Assembly (NCBI GenBank): GCA_044432975.1 | Contig: JAWXUC010000010.1 | Span: 1 to 54,771, forward strand | Reading direction: 5' to 3' | Source of the DNA: JAWXUC01 sp044432975 | GTDB taxonomy: Bacteria; Pseudomonadota; Alphaproteobacteria; RF32; CAG-239 | DNA: 54,771 bases | Shown here: one piece after another, positions 42,953 through 50,634 of the stretch | How the letters are laid out: the number at the start of each line of letters is the position of its first letter | How positions within the stretch are numbered: the first letter of the stretch is position 1 | Made by a program: the position numbers and the translations under genes | The notes under the pieces: generated by a model | What the model was told of the DNA's origin: nothing | Seen by the model: only the letters and a program-made list of their open reading frames with translations | Databases searched by the model: none

Positions 42953-44236
42953 ATGCTTATAAATTTCAGTGTATCCAATTATAAATCCTTTAAAGAGAAA
43001 AATACTCTATCTATGATAAAAAGCAATGAAAGAGTTCATCAAGAGCATGTGCTTTGGGGTAATAAACAGTTTAAATTATTAAAAGGAGCTATAATTTATG
43101 GAGCAAATGCTTCTGGCAAAAGCAATTTAATTGATGCTATTAGATTTGCTCAAAATTTTATAATTGGCGGATGGAAAAACAAAGGTGATATAAATCCTCA
43201 ACAATTTTTACTTGATGAAAAATCGGTTAGTTTAGATACTTATTTTGAATTTGAATATATAATAAATTCTGAAGCATTCTCTTATGGTTTTATAATTTCT
43301 AAAAAAGAAGTTGTTGAAGAATGGTTATGTAAAATAAATAAAAATGAAAGTGTAGACGATCTTTTCTTGTATACAAGAAAAGGAAATGAATTCGAGATAG
43401 GTGAATATTTTCAAAAACAAGAAAAATATGAATTAGCACAAAGGTTTGAGTTTGTAAAAAATAATGAATTGTTTTTAGGTAAAAGCTTAGAATTAAACAC
43501 AAAATTGCTTGAAAAACATATTAATTGGTTTAAGTCAATGCAAATAATAAAGCCGACATCGAAACCTATTACTATTGTTCCAAATCTGCAAAATGGCAAA
43601 TTTAAGAAATTTCTATTAAGTCTGTTAAAATCTTGTGATACAGGAATTGAAGGAATAAAAAGAAAGCTTGATGATATAAAAACGTTAAATTTACCATCAG
43701 ATTTAATTGCCGATCTCATGTCTTCATTAGATAATAACGAAGCTGCAGTTGTAAGTGAAAATATTGGAAATCATATAGTAGTAGTTAAATATAAAGGAGA
43801 ATTGAAAGCCTTAAGCCTACAATTTATCCATAAAGATGTTAATGGAAATGAAAAAATATTTCGTCTTAGTCAGGAATCTGATGGAACGAAAAGATTGGTA
43901 GATTTATCGGTTGCTTTGTTTGCAGATAACCTTAATGTTTTAATTATTGATGAGTTAGATAGATCGCTTCACCCTGCTTTAACTCAATTTTTAACTAAAA
44001 GTTTTATTAAAAACAATGATAAGCAATTAATCATAACGACTCATGAAACTTCTTTGCTAAATAAAAATTGGTTAAGAAGAGATGAGGTTTGGTTTGTTAA
44101 TAAAGAAAAAAGTTCTGGAGAAAGTAAGTTAAAACCTCTTTCTGACTATAAGCAAAGATATGATAAAGAATTAAGAAAAGCTTATTTGGACGGAAGGTTT
44201 CATGGAGTTCCAGTTTTGGGAGAACGTGCATGGTAG
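42953..44236 (+). CDS. RloA-like AAA ATPase (AbiLi-type), second copy
   Basis: The 427-residue ATPase starts LINFSVSNYKSFKEK, has Walker A GANASGKSN at about 48-56, VIDELDRSLHP (Walker B) and TTHETSLL near the end, the same arrangement as the copy at 23.9 kb but clearly diverged in the middle. AAGGAG precedes the ATG at 42953. The RloB-like gene overlaps its end by 7 bases. Paired with RloB it matches AbiL-like abortive-infection systems. It is a stand-alone pair here, not tied to a restriction locus. Confidence 0.87.
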   Translation: MLINFSVSNYKSFKEKNTLSMIKSNERVHQEHVLWGNKQFKLLKGAIIYGANASGKSNLIDAIRFAQNFIIGGWKNKGDINPQQFLLDEKSVSLDTYFEFEYIINSEAFSYGFIISKKEVVEEWLCKINKNESVDDLFLYTRKGNEFEIGEYFQKQEKYELAQRFEFVKNNELFLGKSLELNTKLLEKHINWFKSMQIIKPTSKPITIVPNLQNGKFKKFLLSLLKSCDTGIEGIKRKLDDIKTLNLPSDLIADLMSSLDNNEAAVVSENIGNHIVVVKYKGELKALSLQFIHKDVNGNEKIFRLSQESDGTKRLVDLSVALFADNLNVLIIDELDRSLHPALTQFLTKSFIKNNDKQLIITTHETSLLNKNWLRRDEVWFVNKEKSSGESKLKPLSDYKQRYDKELRKAYLDGRFHGVPVLGERAW

Positions 44237-44871
44237 GTAGAGAAAAGATAAGTAATAGTTACAAAAGAGCTCCATCTACGAAAGAGCCAAATAAATTATT
44301 TATTATATCTGTTGAAGGAGCAAATGACGAGCCTAAATATTTTGAAGCCTTGAAAGATGAGTTCAAGTTAAATGTAAAATTTGATTATGTAGTAACCTCA
44401 CCTAAAAATGATGTTGAAAATGCAGGATCAAAATCTGCTCCTAATCATGTTATAAGAAGATTAACTAAAAAAATAAGTGAAAAAAGCACTTTTAATATAA
44501 AAAATGGTGACGAAGCTTGGCTAGTAATAGATTATGATCGCTGGGGTAAAGTTTTACATGATGTAATTAATGAAGCTGAAACAAATAAATACAATCTAGC
44601 AATAAGCAACATATCTTTTAATACATGGTTATATATGCACAATGATAAATGGGATTGTGAGATAAAAGCTCAATGTTGTTCTTCAGAATGTAAAAAGTGT
44701 TCAACAGATATAACAAAAAATGGGTATAAAGAATTAGCTAGGAGAGCTTCAGTTGCGATACAAAACGCTAAGACATGCGAAACAGCAACCACGCAAAGAA
44801 GTAAAACTCAAATTCCACCATGCCCAGGAAGTAGGATGTATAAACTTTTAGAAAGTTTAAGAATATCATAA
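44230..44871 (+). CDS. RloB-like TOPRIM-type nuclease (AbiLii-type), second copy
   Basis: A 213-residue RloB family protein with FIISVEGANDEPKYFEAL (early acidic residue), AWLVIDYDRWG (acidic DYD pair) and SNISFNTWLYMH, the family counterpart of NPCYEYWLLLHY in the first copy. A cysteine cluster (CCSSECKKC) is an addition not seen in the 25.2 kb copy and may bind metal. It overlaps the RloA gene by 7 bases. Repeat A copy 4 begins 9 bases after the stop. Confidence 0.83.
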   Translation: MVGREKISNSYKRAPSTKEPNKLFIISVEGANDEPKYFEALKDEFKLNVKFDYVVTSPKNDVENAGSKSAPNHVIRRLTKKISEKSTFNIKNGDEAWLVIDYDRWGKVLHDVINEAETNKYNLAISNISFNTWLYMHNDKWDCEIKAQCCSSECKKCSTDITKNGYKELARRASVAIQNAKTCETATTQRSKTQIPPCPGSRMYKLLESLRIS

Positions 44872-44880
44872 AGTAAATTA

Positions 44881-45160
44881 CACTCGTTAGTTGCAAGCTA
44901 TCCACCACCATTCCTAACGTCTAGATAATTCTAGGCGTTTTTTTCTACCGCTACGAATTGCTTTGCAATTCTACTTGTAGGAACAACTAAGTGTTGTTTC
45001 AAGCTTCGCTTTTCTCAACACTAAGAGAAGTTCGTATGTGAAACAATGTCTTTGATAAAGACTTGTAATTGTTGTGTTTGCTTGTTTTTTTAAGGATAAA
45101 TAATAATGTCATTGGTATTTGTAATCGGTTACAATTTAATTAAATTTTTACATATTAAAA
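44881..45160. repeat. Dispersed repeat A, copy 4, with hairpin-rich insertion
   Basis: Head CACTCGTTAGTTGCAAGC, CTATCCACCACCATTCCTA and the hairpin AACGTCTAGA/TCTAGGCGTT (44916-44939) match the family. About 85 bases then differ: GAATTGC-TTT-GCAATTC and several other small palindromes (44950-45035). The tail (TTGTAAT, GTCATTGGTATTTGTAATCGG to TTTTTACATAT) again matches copy 1. The copy ends next to a truncated hydrolase gene. Confidence 0.75.
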
Positions 45161-45186
45161 AAGAAAAATCATCAATCAAAACATAA

Positions 45187-45489
45187 TCATTTAGCTATAA
45201 CCCGCTAAATTTAAACAAGCTTATTTTAGTTGCTCCTTGGTTAGATATTAAAAAAGAATGTGCAGACTTTTTATCTTTTAGTGCAAATAATAAGTCGCTT
45301 GCAAATATTAAAGAGGTTTACTTGTTGTACTCTACAGATGATATGCCAGAAGTTTTAGAGACAGTAGATTTTATTCTAAACACTTATGAAAATATAAAAG
45401 TTATAAAATTTACGAATAAGGGGCATTTTACTTTTTCTATGATAGGGGATAAGTTTGAAGAGCTTTTGAAAATTTGTTTAAGCAATTAA
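45187..45489 (+). pseudogene. C-terminal remnant of an alpha/beta serine hydrolase (RBBP9/YdeN type)
   Basis: An open frame without a start encodes YNPLNLNKLILVAPW, later YLLYSTDDMPEVLETVDFIL and the catalytic-histidine motif KGHFTFSM, then stops at 45487-45489. This matches the last half of RBBP9/YdeN-like hydrolases, with the nucleophile half missing. The break lies just after repeat A copy 4, which suggests that insertion or recombination at the repeat removed the 5' half. Confidence 0.7.
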
Positions 45490-45564
45490 GGTAAATGCTT
45501 AAATTAATTTTGAGTGGTTTATATTTTTCTTGTTTTATATAGTCTTTTAGATTAGTATGGGTTT

Positions 45565-46023
45565 ATGGTTGAGGAAGTTTCATATTATAAATCACCGTTT
45601 GGATGGTGGCAGATTGAGAGCAATGGGCGAGAGATTGTGCGGTTGGTTAAGGTTGTTGATATGGAATATCTCATAAATGATGATTCTACAGTGGTGATAG
45701 AGTTAAAGCGTCAGCTTGATGAATACTTTGTGGGTTCTAGGAAGAGTTTTGATATTGCGCTTAATCCGCAAGGGACAGAGTTTCAGAAGTTGGTTTGGAA
45801 TACTTTGTTGAAAATTCCTTATGGCGCTAGGGTTAGTTATAAAGAGGTTGCTATTATTGTTGGAAAACCTAAGGCTTGTCGTGCAGTGGGTATGGCAAAT
45901 AATAAAAATCCGATTGCTATTCTTATTCCGTGTCATCGAGTTATTGGTGCAAAAGGAGAACTTGTTGGATATAATGGTGGGGTTGAGGTTAAAAAGAAGT
46001 TGTTGGAGTTAGAGAATGAATAG
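45565..46023 (+). CDS. ogt: Methylated-DNA--protein-cysteine methyltransferase
   Basis: A 152-residue O6-alkylguanine alkyltransferase with the active-site IPCHRVIG and the preceding helix-turn-helix YKEVAIIVGKPKACRAVGMANNKNP. It moves alkyl groups from O6-guanine to its cysteine and is consumed. It overlaps the next gene, tag, by 8 bases, forming an alkylation-repair operon. No regulatory (Ada) domain is present, so Ogt-type. Confidence 0.93.
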   Translation: MVEEVSYYKSPFGWWQIESNGREIVRLVKVVDMEYLINDDSTVVIELKRQLDEYFVGSRKSFDIALNPQGTEFQKLVWNTLLKIPYGARVSYKEVAIIVGKPKACRAVGMANNKNPIAILIPCHRVIGAKGELVGYNGGVEVKKKLLELENE

Positions 46024-46576
46024 AAGACGTTGCGCATGGGTTGATGGTTCGGAGATTTATAAAAATTATCATGATAATGAGTGGGGGAAGCCACTGCATG
46101 ATGATAATATGTTGTTTGAACTATTATGTTTAGAGGGGTTTCAGGCTGGGCTTTCTTGGATTACGGTTTTGAAAAAACGTGAAGATTTTTGCAAGGCTTT
46201 TGATGGTTTTAATCCGCAAGTTGTGGCTAGTTATGATGATTGTAAGGTAGCAGAATTGTTGCAAAATGAAAAAATTATCAGGCATAAAGGTAAGATTTTA
46301 GCTGCGATTAATAATGCACGGTTGTTTCTTGAGGTGCAAAATAAATTTGGTAGTTTTGATGAATTTATCTGGGGATATGTGAATGGTCAGCCAATATTGA
46401 ACCATTTTAGCAAAATATCAGAAGTTCCCGCAAAGACTGAACTTTCAGAGCGTATTAGCAAAGACTTGCGTAAAATGGGATTTAAGTTTGTGGGTGCAAC
46501 TATTATTTATTCATTTATGCAAGCAATCGGTATGGTTAATGATCATACGAAAGATTGTTTTTTATATAAAGAGTGA
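46016..46576 (+). CDS. tag: DNA-3-methyladenine glycosylase I
   Basis: A 186-residue Tag protein: RRCAWVDGSEIYKNYHDNEWG, LFELLCLEGFQAGLSWITVL, KFVGATIIYSFMQAIGMVNDH are family hallmarks, including the zinc-site residues C6 and the C-terminal His. It removes 3-methyladenine from DNA. It overlaps ogt by 8 bases and is followed 4 bases after by a kinase-like gene. Confidence 0.95.
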   Translation: MNRRRCAWVDGSEIYKNYHDNEWGKPLHDDNMLFELLCLEGFQAGLSWITVLKKREDFCKAFDGFNPQVVASYDDCKVAELLQNEKIIRHKGKILAAINNARLFLEVQNKFGSFDEFIWGYVNGQPILNHFSKISEVPAKTELSERISKDLRKMGFKFVGATIIYSFMQAIGMVNDHTKDCFLYKE

Positions 46577-46580
46577 AAAG

Positions 46581-47108
46581 ATGAAAATATTGATTATTGG
46601 GCCGCTTGGGGCAGGGAAGTCTTCACTTGCTTATGAGATTAATAAGGAGTTGGGCTTGGCTCGACTTAATCTTGATGAGATTTGTCGCAGGCCTTTTGAT
46701 GGTAGCTATTATTCTGAAGAAGAACAATTTGCAAAACTTGAAGAATTTATTGCCCAAAATAACTCTTGGGTTGCGGAAGGATGTCAAAAATATCTTTATG
46801 AAAAAATGTCGCCAGATTTAATTATTGATATGCGGGTGAATAGGTTTGTTGCAATTTGGCGTTTTACAACAAGGTTTTTTAAGGCTAAAAAGCTTATTGG
46901 TAGAACAATAGATAAAGATTTGCCTGTGCAAGCTTATCATTATAGAAAAGTAACGTTTAAAAAAATAAGAGATTATGATGTAACAGGACAAGAAATTAAT
47001 GCTGAAATTAAAGAATATCTTAAAGCTGTTAAGGTGAAAATAATTACTTGTAAAAGCTTTAAGGATTATGATAAGGTGTTTTTAGAGATTAGAGGGTTTT
47101 ACTATTAA
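46581..47108 (+). CDS. P-loop nucleotide kinase-like protein, second paralogue
   Basis: A 175-residue copy of the protein at 35.1 kb, with GPLGAGKSS at 7-15, LNLDEICR, WVAEGCQKYLYE and the IWRFTTRFFKAKKLIG segment. The two are near identical in the core and differ at the ends: this copy ends RGFYY whereas the other ends IENES. The last codons lie in a long palindrome, which may have changed the end. The ATG at 46581 follows GAGTGAAAAG. It is co-transcribed with ogt and tag. Confidence 0.77.
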   Translation: MKILIIGPLGAGKSSLAYEINKELGLARLNLDEICRRPFDGSYYSEEEQFAKLEEFIAQNNSWVAEGCQKYLYEKMSPDLIIDMRVNRFVAIWRFTTRFFKAKKLIGRTIDKDLPVQAYHYRKVTFKKIRDYDVTGQEINAEIKEYLKAVKVKIITCKSFKDYDKVFLEIRGFYY

Positions 47109-47250
47109 ATAGCATAATTTTTTGTTTGTCTTTTTATTTTTGATTTTTGACTTTTTTCCTTATGGAGAGCCTACTCCACAGCGTCAAAAAGTCAAATTCA
47201 AAAACAAAAATCCATCACAAAAATGATTCTATTTAATAGTGAAACCTTCT
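47091..47250. repeat. Long AT-rich palindromic element overlapping a gene end
   Basis: The two ends are complementary (AGAGGGTTTTACTATT... at 47091 with ...AATAGTGAAACCTTCT to 47250), with further pairing inward (TTTTTGAC/GTCAAAAA) to a core TGGAG-AGCCTA-CTCCA. The left arm covers the last codons of the kinase-like gene. It may act as a terminator, but its length suggests a mobile palindromic repeat; a related copy starts near 54.68 kb. Confidence 0.65.
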
Positions 47251-47256
47251 AAAAAT

Positions 47257-47281
47257 AAAGCCTCAGAATTCTGAGGCTTTT
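47257..47281. terminator. Bidirectional terminator
   Basis: AAAGCCTCAGAATTCTGAGGCTTT is a perfect palindrome with A- and T-rich flanks, between the kinase-like gene and the tyrS stop on the other strand. It can end both transcripts. Confidence 0.85.
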
Positions 47282-47283
47282 AA

Positions 47284-48471
47284 TTATTTAATAATCTTGA
47301 AAAACCCTAATTTGCCAACTTTTAGTTGTAATTGTGGTTTTGTATTAAATTCTTCTTTTTCTTCACTGCATTTTTTACCGTTTATGCTAACTGCGTTTTG
47401 TAAAATTAATCTTCTTATCTCTGAGTTTGACTTCTCTGTTAAGCTTAGTTTTAAGATTTCAAATAAAGTTAAATTTTCTTTATCTGTTTTAACAACAGGG
47501 GCATTATTGGGAAAATCTCTATTAGAAAAAGTTTTAATAAAGTTTTCTTTTGCTATTTTAGCTTGTTCTTGTCCATGAAATATTTTAACAATTTCTACAG
47601 CGGTGAAAAGTTTTGCATCTCTAGGCTTGTTTTTAATGTTAAGCTCTTTGATTTCATCTAATGAAACTCTTGTGTTCCACAATAAAAGTCTTTCAATCAT
47701 AACATCTGGCATTGCCATAATTTGGCCAAACATATCATTGGCGCTGGCATTTAAGAAAACGCCAGTGTTTCTTGATTTTGACATCATTGGTTCACCAGTT
47801 ATGGGGTGATTCATTAGTTGAGCAATTAAACAAAACTTTTCTTTGCCTAGCTTTGTTTTAACAAATTGACGACCTAAAAGAGCATTAAAAGTTTGATCTG
47901 TGCCACAGAGTTCTACATCTGCGTTTAAGGCAACGGAATCAAATGCCTGAAATAAGGGGTATGAGAATTCATGTAGAAAAACAGGCTTGTTATCTTTTAT
48001 TCTTTTTTCAAACATATCTCGTTCTAACATTCTTTGAACAGTGGTTTGAGATTGCAATTCTAAGAAGTCTGCAATGCTCAATTTATCTAACCAAGTTGAG
48101 TTAAACATAATTTGCGGTGGATTTTCTTTTGCCTCAAAGTCCATTAAGTTTTTAACTTGTTTAATCCAATCTTTGGCGTTTTGGGTTGTTTGTTCTCTGG
48201 TTAATTGTTTTCTGGTTGCTTTTTGGTCTCCTGGATCACCAATGCAGGCTGTAAAGTCGCCAAAAACAATAAAAACTTTATGTCCGAGTTGTCTTAATTC
48301 TTCCATAATCATAAAATTTTGGGCATGACCCAAATGAAGCGCTACATTTGTTGGATCAAATCCAATGTAAATATTTAGCTTTTTATTTTCGGCTTGTTTT
48401 ATAAATTCTTCTTTAGAGGGCAAAATATTGACGATTAAGCCTCTTTCTAAAATGTTTTGTAATGTTGTCAT
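47284..48471 (-). CDS. tyrS: Tyrosyl-tRNA synthetase
   Basis: A 395-residue class I synthetase with FDPTNVALHLGH (HIGH motif), the DQTFN region, MMSKSR in place of KMSKS, and a C-terminal S4 RNA-binding domain (IRRLILQNAVSINGKK). It charges tRNA-Tyr with tyrosine. The length is normal. AAGGA precedes the ATG by 9 bases. Upstream a transcription attenuator-like hairpin with T-run is seen. Convergent with the kinase-like gene and separated by a terminator. Confidence 0.95.
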   Translation of the reverse strand: MTTLQNILERGLIVNILPSKEEFIKQAENKKLNIYIGFDPTNVALHLGHAQNFMIMEELRQLGHKVFIVFGDFTACIGDPGDQKATRKQLTREQTTQNAKDWIKQVKNLMDFEAKENPPQIMFNSTWLDKLSIADFLELQSQTTVQRMLERDMFEKRIKDNKPVFLHEFSYPLFQAFDSVALNADVELCGTDQTFNALLGRQFVKTKLGKEKFCLIAQLMNHPITGEPMMSKSRNTGVFLNASANDMFGQIMAMPDVMIERLLLWNTRVSLDEIKELNIKNKPRDAKLFTAVEIVKIFHGQEQAKIAKENFIKTFSNRDFPNNAPVVKTDKENLTLFEILKLSLTEKSNSEIRRLILQNAVSINGKKCSEEKEEFNTKPQLQLKVGKLGFFKIIK

Positions 48472-48496
48472 AATATAAAATCCTTAAATGTTGTAT

Positions 48497-48585
48497 AAAA
48501 AAATCAGCCTTGAAATTGAAAACCCTCAAAGTGCAAGACTGATTATAAAGAATTTATATCAAACACTTTAAGGGCAAACGTAATA
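48497..48585 (-). promoter_or_regulatory. Attenuator-like leader of tyrS
   Basis: On the minus strand CAGTCTTG (48541-48534) pairs with CAAGGCTG (48512-48505) followed by seven Ts, a rho-independent terminator 26 bases ahead of the tyrS start. Its loop begins CACTTTGAGGG, which can instead pair with an upstream CCCTTAAAGTG (about 48575-48565), a competing stem. A small frame of 16 codons (MLIITFALKVFD...) ends just before the terminator but has no tyrosine codon, so control by tyrosine is not shown. No T-box sequence is seen. Confidence 0.5.
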
Positions 48586-48745
48586 ATAAGCATAAATAGG
48601 GTTTAAGCTTAAGGATTTATTTGCGATTAATGTGTTTTTTTCATTTAACATGAGGTTGATAATAATCTATTTTTTAAAACTTGTCAAATTTTTATTTCTA
48701 GACATTTTTATTGTTTGGAGTAATATAGTTTTGAGGAGAGAAAAA

Positions 48746-49303
48746 ATGAATCCAAAAGAAGTTTTAAAAGGTAGTCGGATTAAGTTAGAAAGAGCGAGAC
48801 AAACTTTTGAAGAAGCTTATGAAAGATATACTATTGTTGATAATAATAGAGACCATATTTTACCATGGTTAGATTGGGCAATGCCAAGTATTACAAAAGC
48901 TCCAGAAGACTGTTATGCTTTTTTGATTGGCGCTAATAAAGGTTGGGATGATGGTGATAAATATGAATATACAATTAAAGAAAACGCTTCTGATAAAATT
49001 ATTGGCGGTTTAGGTGTTATGAAAAGAGGGCGAACTCTTGATAAACATTTTGAAATTGGTTTTTGGCTTGCAAAAGATGCTTGTTCTAAAGGTTATATGC
49101 AAGAGGCTGTGAAATTGGTTGAAGATGAATTTTTTGCCTTGGGTATTAAACGCTTGGTTATTTGTAATGAAGTTAAGAATATAAAATCTAGAAATGTAGG
49201 CTTAAGCTTGGGTTATGAATTTGAAGGTATGAAAAAGTCTTCAAGATATTCAGAATCTCTAGAAGACTTTATGGATATAAACGTTTATGCAAAGATATTT
49301 TAA
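48746..49303 (+). CDS. GNAT acetyltransferase (RimJ/RimL-like)
   Basis: A 185-residue protein of the RimJ/RimL/Acetyltransf_3 type: YTIKENASDKIIGGLGVMKRG, FEIGFWLAKDACSKGYMQEAV (acetyl-CoA loop region) and CNEVKNIKSRNVGLSLGYEFEGMKK. It transfers acetyl groups to an N-terminus or small amine; the target is unknown. GAGGAG precedes ATG 48746. A TAGACA/TATAGT promoter like the one before the Nudix gene lies at 48699-48729. Confidence 0.88.
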   Translation: MNPKEVLKGSRIKLERARQTFEEAYERYTIVDNNRDHILPWLDWAMPSITKAPEDCYAFLIGANKGWDDGDKYEYTIKENASDKIIGGLGVMKRGRTLDKHFEIGFWLAKDACSKGYMQEAVKLVEDEFFALGIKRLVICNEVKNIKSRNVGLSLGYEFEGMKKSSRYSESLEDFMDINVYAKIF

Positions 49304-49309
49304 ATCCTT

Positions 49310-49693
49310 TTATGGATTTTGAATTTCTGTGAAAATTAATTTGTCTCCCTTGCTTGTGTTTAGTGTTAGGGTTTTATCTTGTATTTTATAAGATGAAATG
49401 TTTGGTAGTGTTTTTAAGAAGTCTTGTTCTGCTTCCATAGCTTCTTGAGGACCCATCATCATTGTTGTGCCTGCAGGGGAGAATGTTATTTTTTTGCCAT
49501 CAATGTTATAAGTACCAAAAAAGTTGTTTATGATTTTGCCAAAGAAACGATTCTCTTTTGTATTAAAGCCTAATGTTATTGTGGTGTTTTGTTTAGGGTT
49601 TGTTAAAGTGTAGGTTTTGCTTGATAATTCTTCTTGCTTTGAACAAGAAGTGAAAATTAAGCTTAAAAGTATTATATATAATGTTTTTTTCAT
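49310..49693 (-). CDS. Lipoprotein with META-like domain
   Basis: The 127-residue product has a lipoprotein signal: MKKTLYIILLSLIFTSC, with the lipobox cysteine at 17. The mature part (YTLTNPKQNTTITLGFN, FGTYNIDGKKITFSP, GTTMMMGPQEAMEAEQDFLKTL, LTLNTSKGDKLIF) fits the META/HslJ family of outer-membrane lipoproteins. HslJ is tied to heat or antibiotic tolerance in E. coli, but this homologue's role is unknown. It is followed on the same strand after 6 bases by nothing; upstream lies the PhnP-like gene. Confidence 0.85.
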   Translation of the reverse strand: MKKTLYIILLSLIFTSCSKQEELSSKTYTLTNPKQNTTITLGFNTKENRFFGKIINNFFGTYNIDGKKITFSPAGTTMMMGPQEAMEAEQDFLKTLPNISSYKIQDKTLTLNTSKGDKLIFTEIQNP

Positions 49694-49720
49694 GATAAAT
49701 CCTTTTGTTAAAGTTTTTTG

Positions 49721-50491
49721 TTATAGATAGACTGTCATTCCGTCATAAGCTAATTCTACATTGTTTGGAACTTGAGATTCAAGTTCATCGTGATCAACTT
49801 TTACAGAAATATGAGTTAATATAGTTCTTTTTGGTTTTATTTCTTTTAGCCAGTTTTTTGTTTGGATAAAATCATTGTGGCCATTTGCAATTTTTTCTAA
49901 TCCATTGCAGCATTCTAAAATTAATAAGTCTAAATTTTTTATTTTTTCTTTATTTTCGATACTTATTTGTTCAACATCCATGACAATAGCAAAATTTTTA
50001 TGTTTAAAAGCGGTTGTTGTTAAACGTCCATGTTTTACTTGAAAGGTTTGCCATTCAATGTTGTTAAAAATAAAACTTTCATTTTCTTCTAAGACATTCC
50101 AGATAATAGCATCGCTACCTTTTTCTATATTAGCCTTAAATAGGTATGGAAAACATGTTTTTATTTCGGTGTATGTATCTTTAAAGCAAAAAATGTTTAT
50201 CTTTTTTTGCAATATATGTGCTGCACGCCACAATTCTGGCACAGAGGCAATGTGGTCATAATGACCATGAGTTAAAAATATTGCGTCTATGTCATTAATA
50301 TTGTTGTTGTTTATTTGTTCTCTAAATTCAGGTGTCATATCAACTAAAATCTTGGTATTATCAATTTCAATATATGTACTGGCTCTTGTTCTGGTGTTTT
50401 TTTTGTTTTGTTTGTTTTTTATTTGTCCCCAATCGTTAAAAACGTTTGGAGTGCCATAAGCAGAGCCTGAACCTAAAATTGTTATTTTCAT
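49721..50491 (-). CDS. Metallo-beta-lactamase fold hydrolase (PhnP-like)
   Basis: A 256-residue protein beginning LGSGSAYGTP, with the metal-binding THGHYDH, further HGR, D and a late THIS segment. The GSGSAYGTP start and the overall plan are typical of PhnP-like phosphodiesterases acting on cyclic phosphates. No phosphonate genes are nearby, so the substrate is uncertain. AGGAG precedes the start on the minus strand. It probably shares a transcript with the lipoprotein gene 27 bases downstream. Confidence 0.85.
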   Translation of the reverse strand: MKITILGSGSAYGTPNVFNDWGQIKNKQNKKNTRTRASTYIEIDNTKILVDMTPEFREQINNNNINDIDAIFLTHGHYDHIASVPELWRAAHILQKKINIFCFKDTYTEIKTCFPYLFKANIEKGSDAIIWNVLEENESFIFNNIEWQTFQVKHGRLTTTAFKHKNFAIVMDVEQISIENKEKIKNLDLLILECCNGLEKIANGHNDFIQTKNWLKEIKPKRTILTHISVKVDHDELESQVPNNVELAYDGMTVYL

Positions 50492-50573
50492 ATTATATTC
50501 TCCTTATTTGTTTTTATACTTCGTAGTAATTGTTGTCAATGTTATTTAAAATGTGAATATAAGTTATTGTTTT

Positions 50574-50602
50574 GTTGTTTTGTTGAAAATAGTATTTATA
50601 AT
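50574..50602 (+). promoter_or_regulatory. Putative promoter of the rhamnose operon
   Basis: TTGTTT (50574-50579) and TATAAT (50597-50602), 17 bases apart, 32 bases ahead of the rfbA ATG. The -10 is a perfect match; the -35 is partial. The divergent PhnP-like gene starts 83 bases upstream. Confidence 0.6.
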
Positions 50603-50634
50603 GTCAAGACAAGATAAAACTTAAAGGAAAAATA

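Noticed and set aside
15181..45000. tRNA genes or tRNA-derived att sites at the CCACCACCA heads of repeat A
   Set aside because: No cloverleaf or GTTCRA T-loop could be drawn upstream of the CCACCA, and the heads vary too much.
15219..45160. Integron attC array
   Set aside because: The AACG/CGTT hairpin recalls attC core bases, but the stem is a short terminator with a T-run, no GTTRRRY/RYYYAAC pair at proper spacing is seen, and there is no tyrosine integrase.
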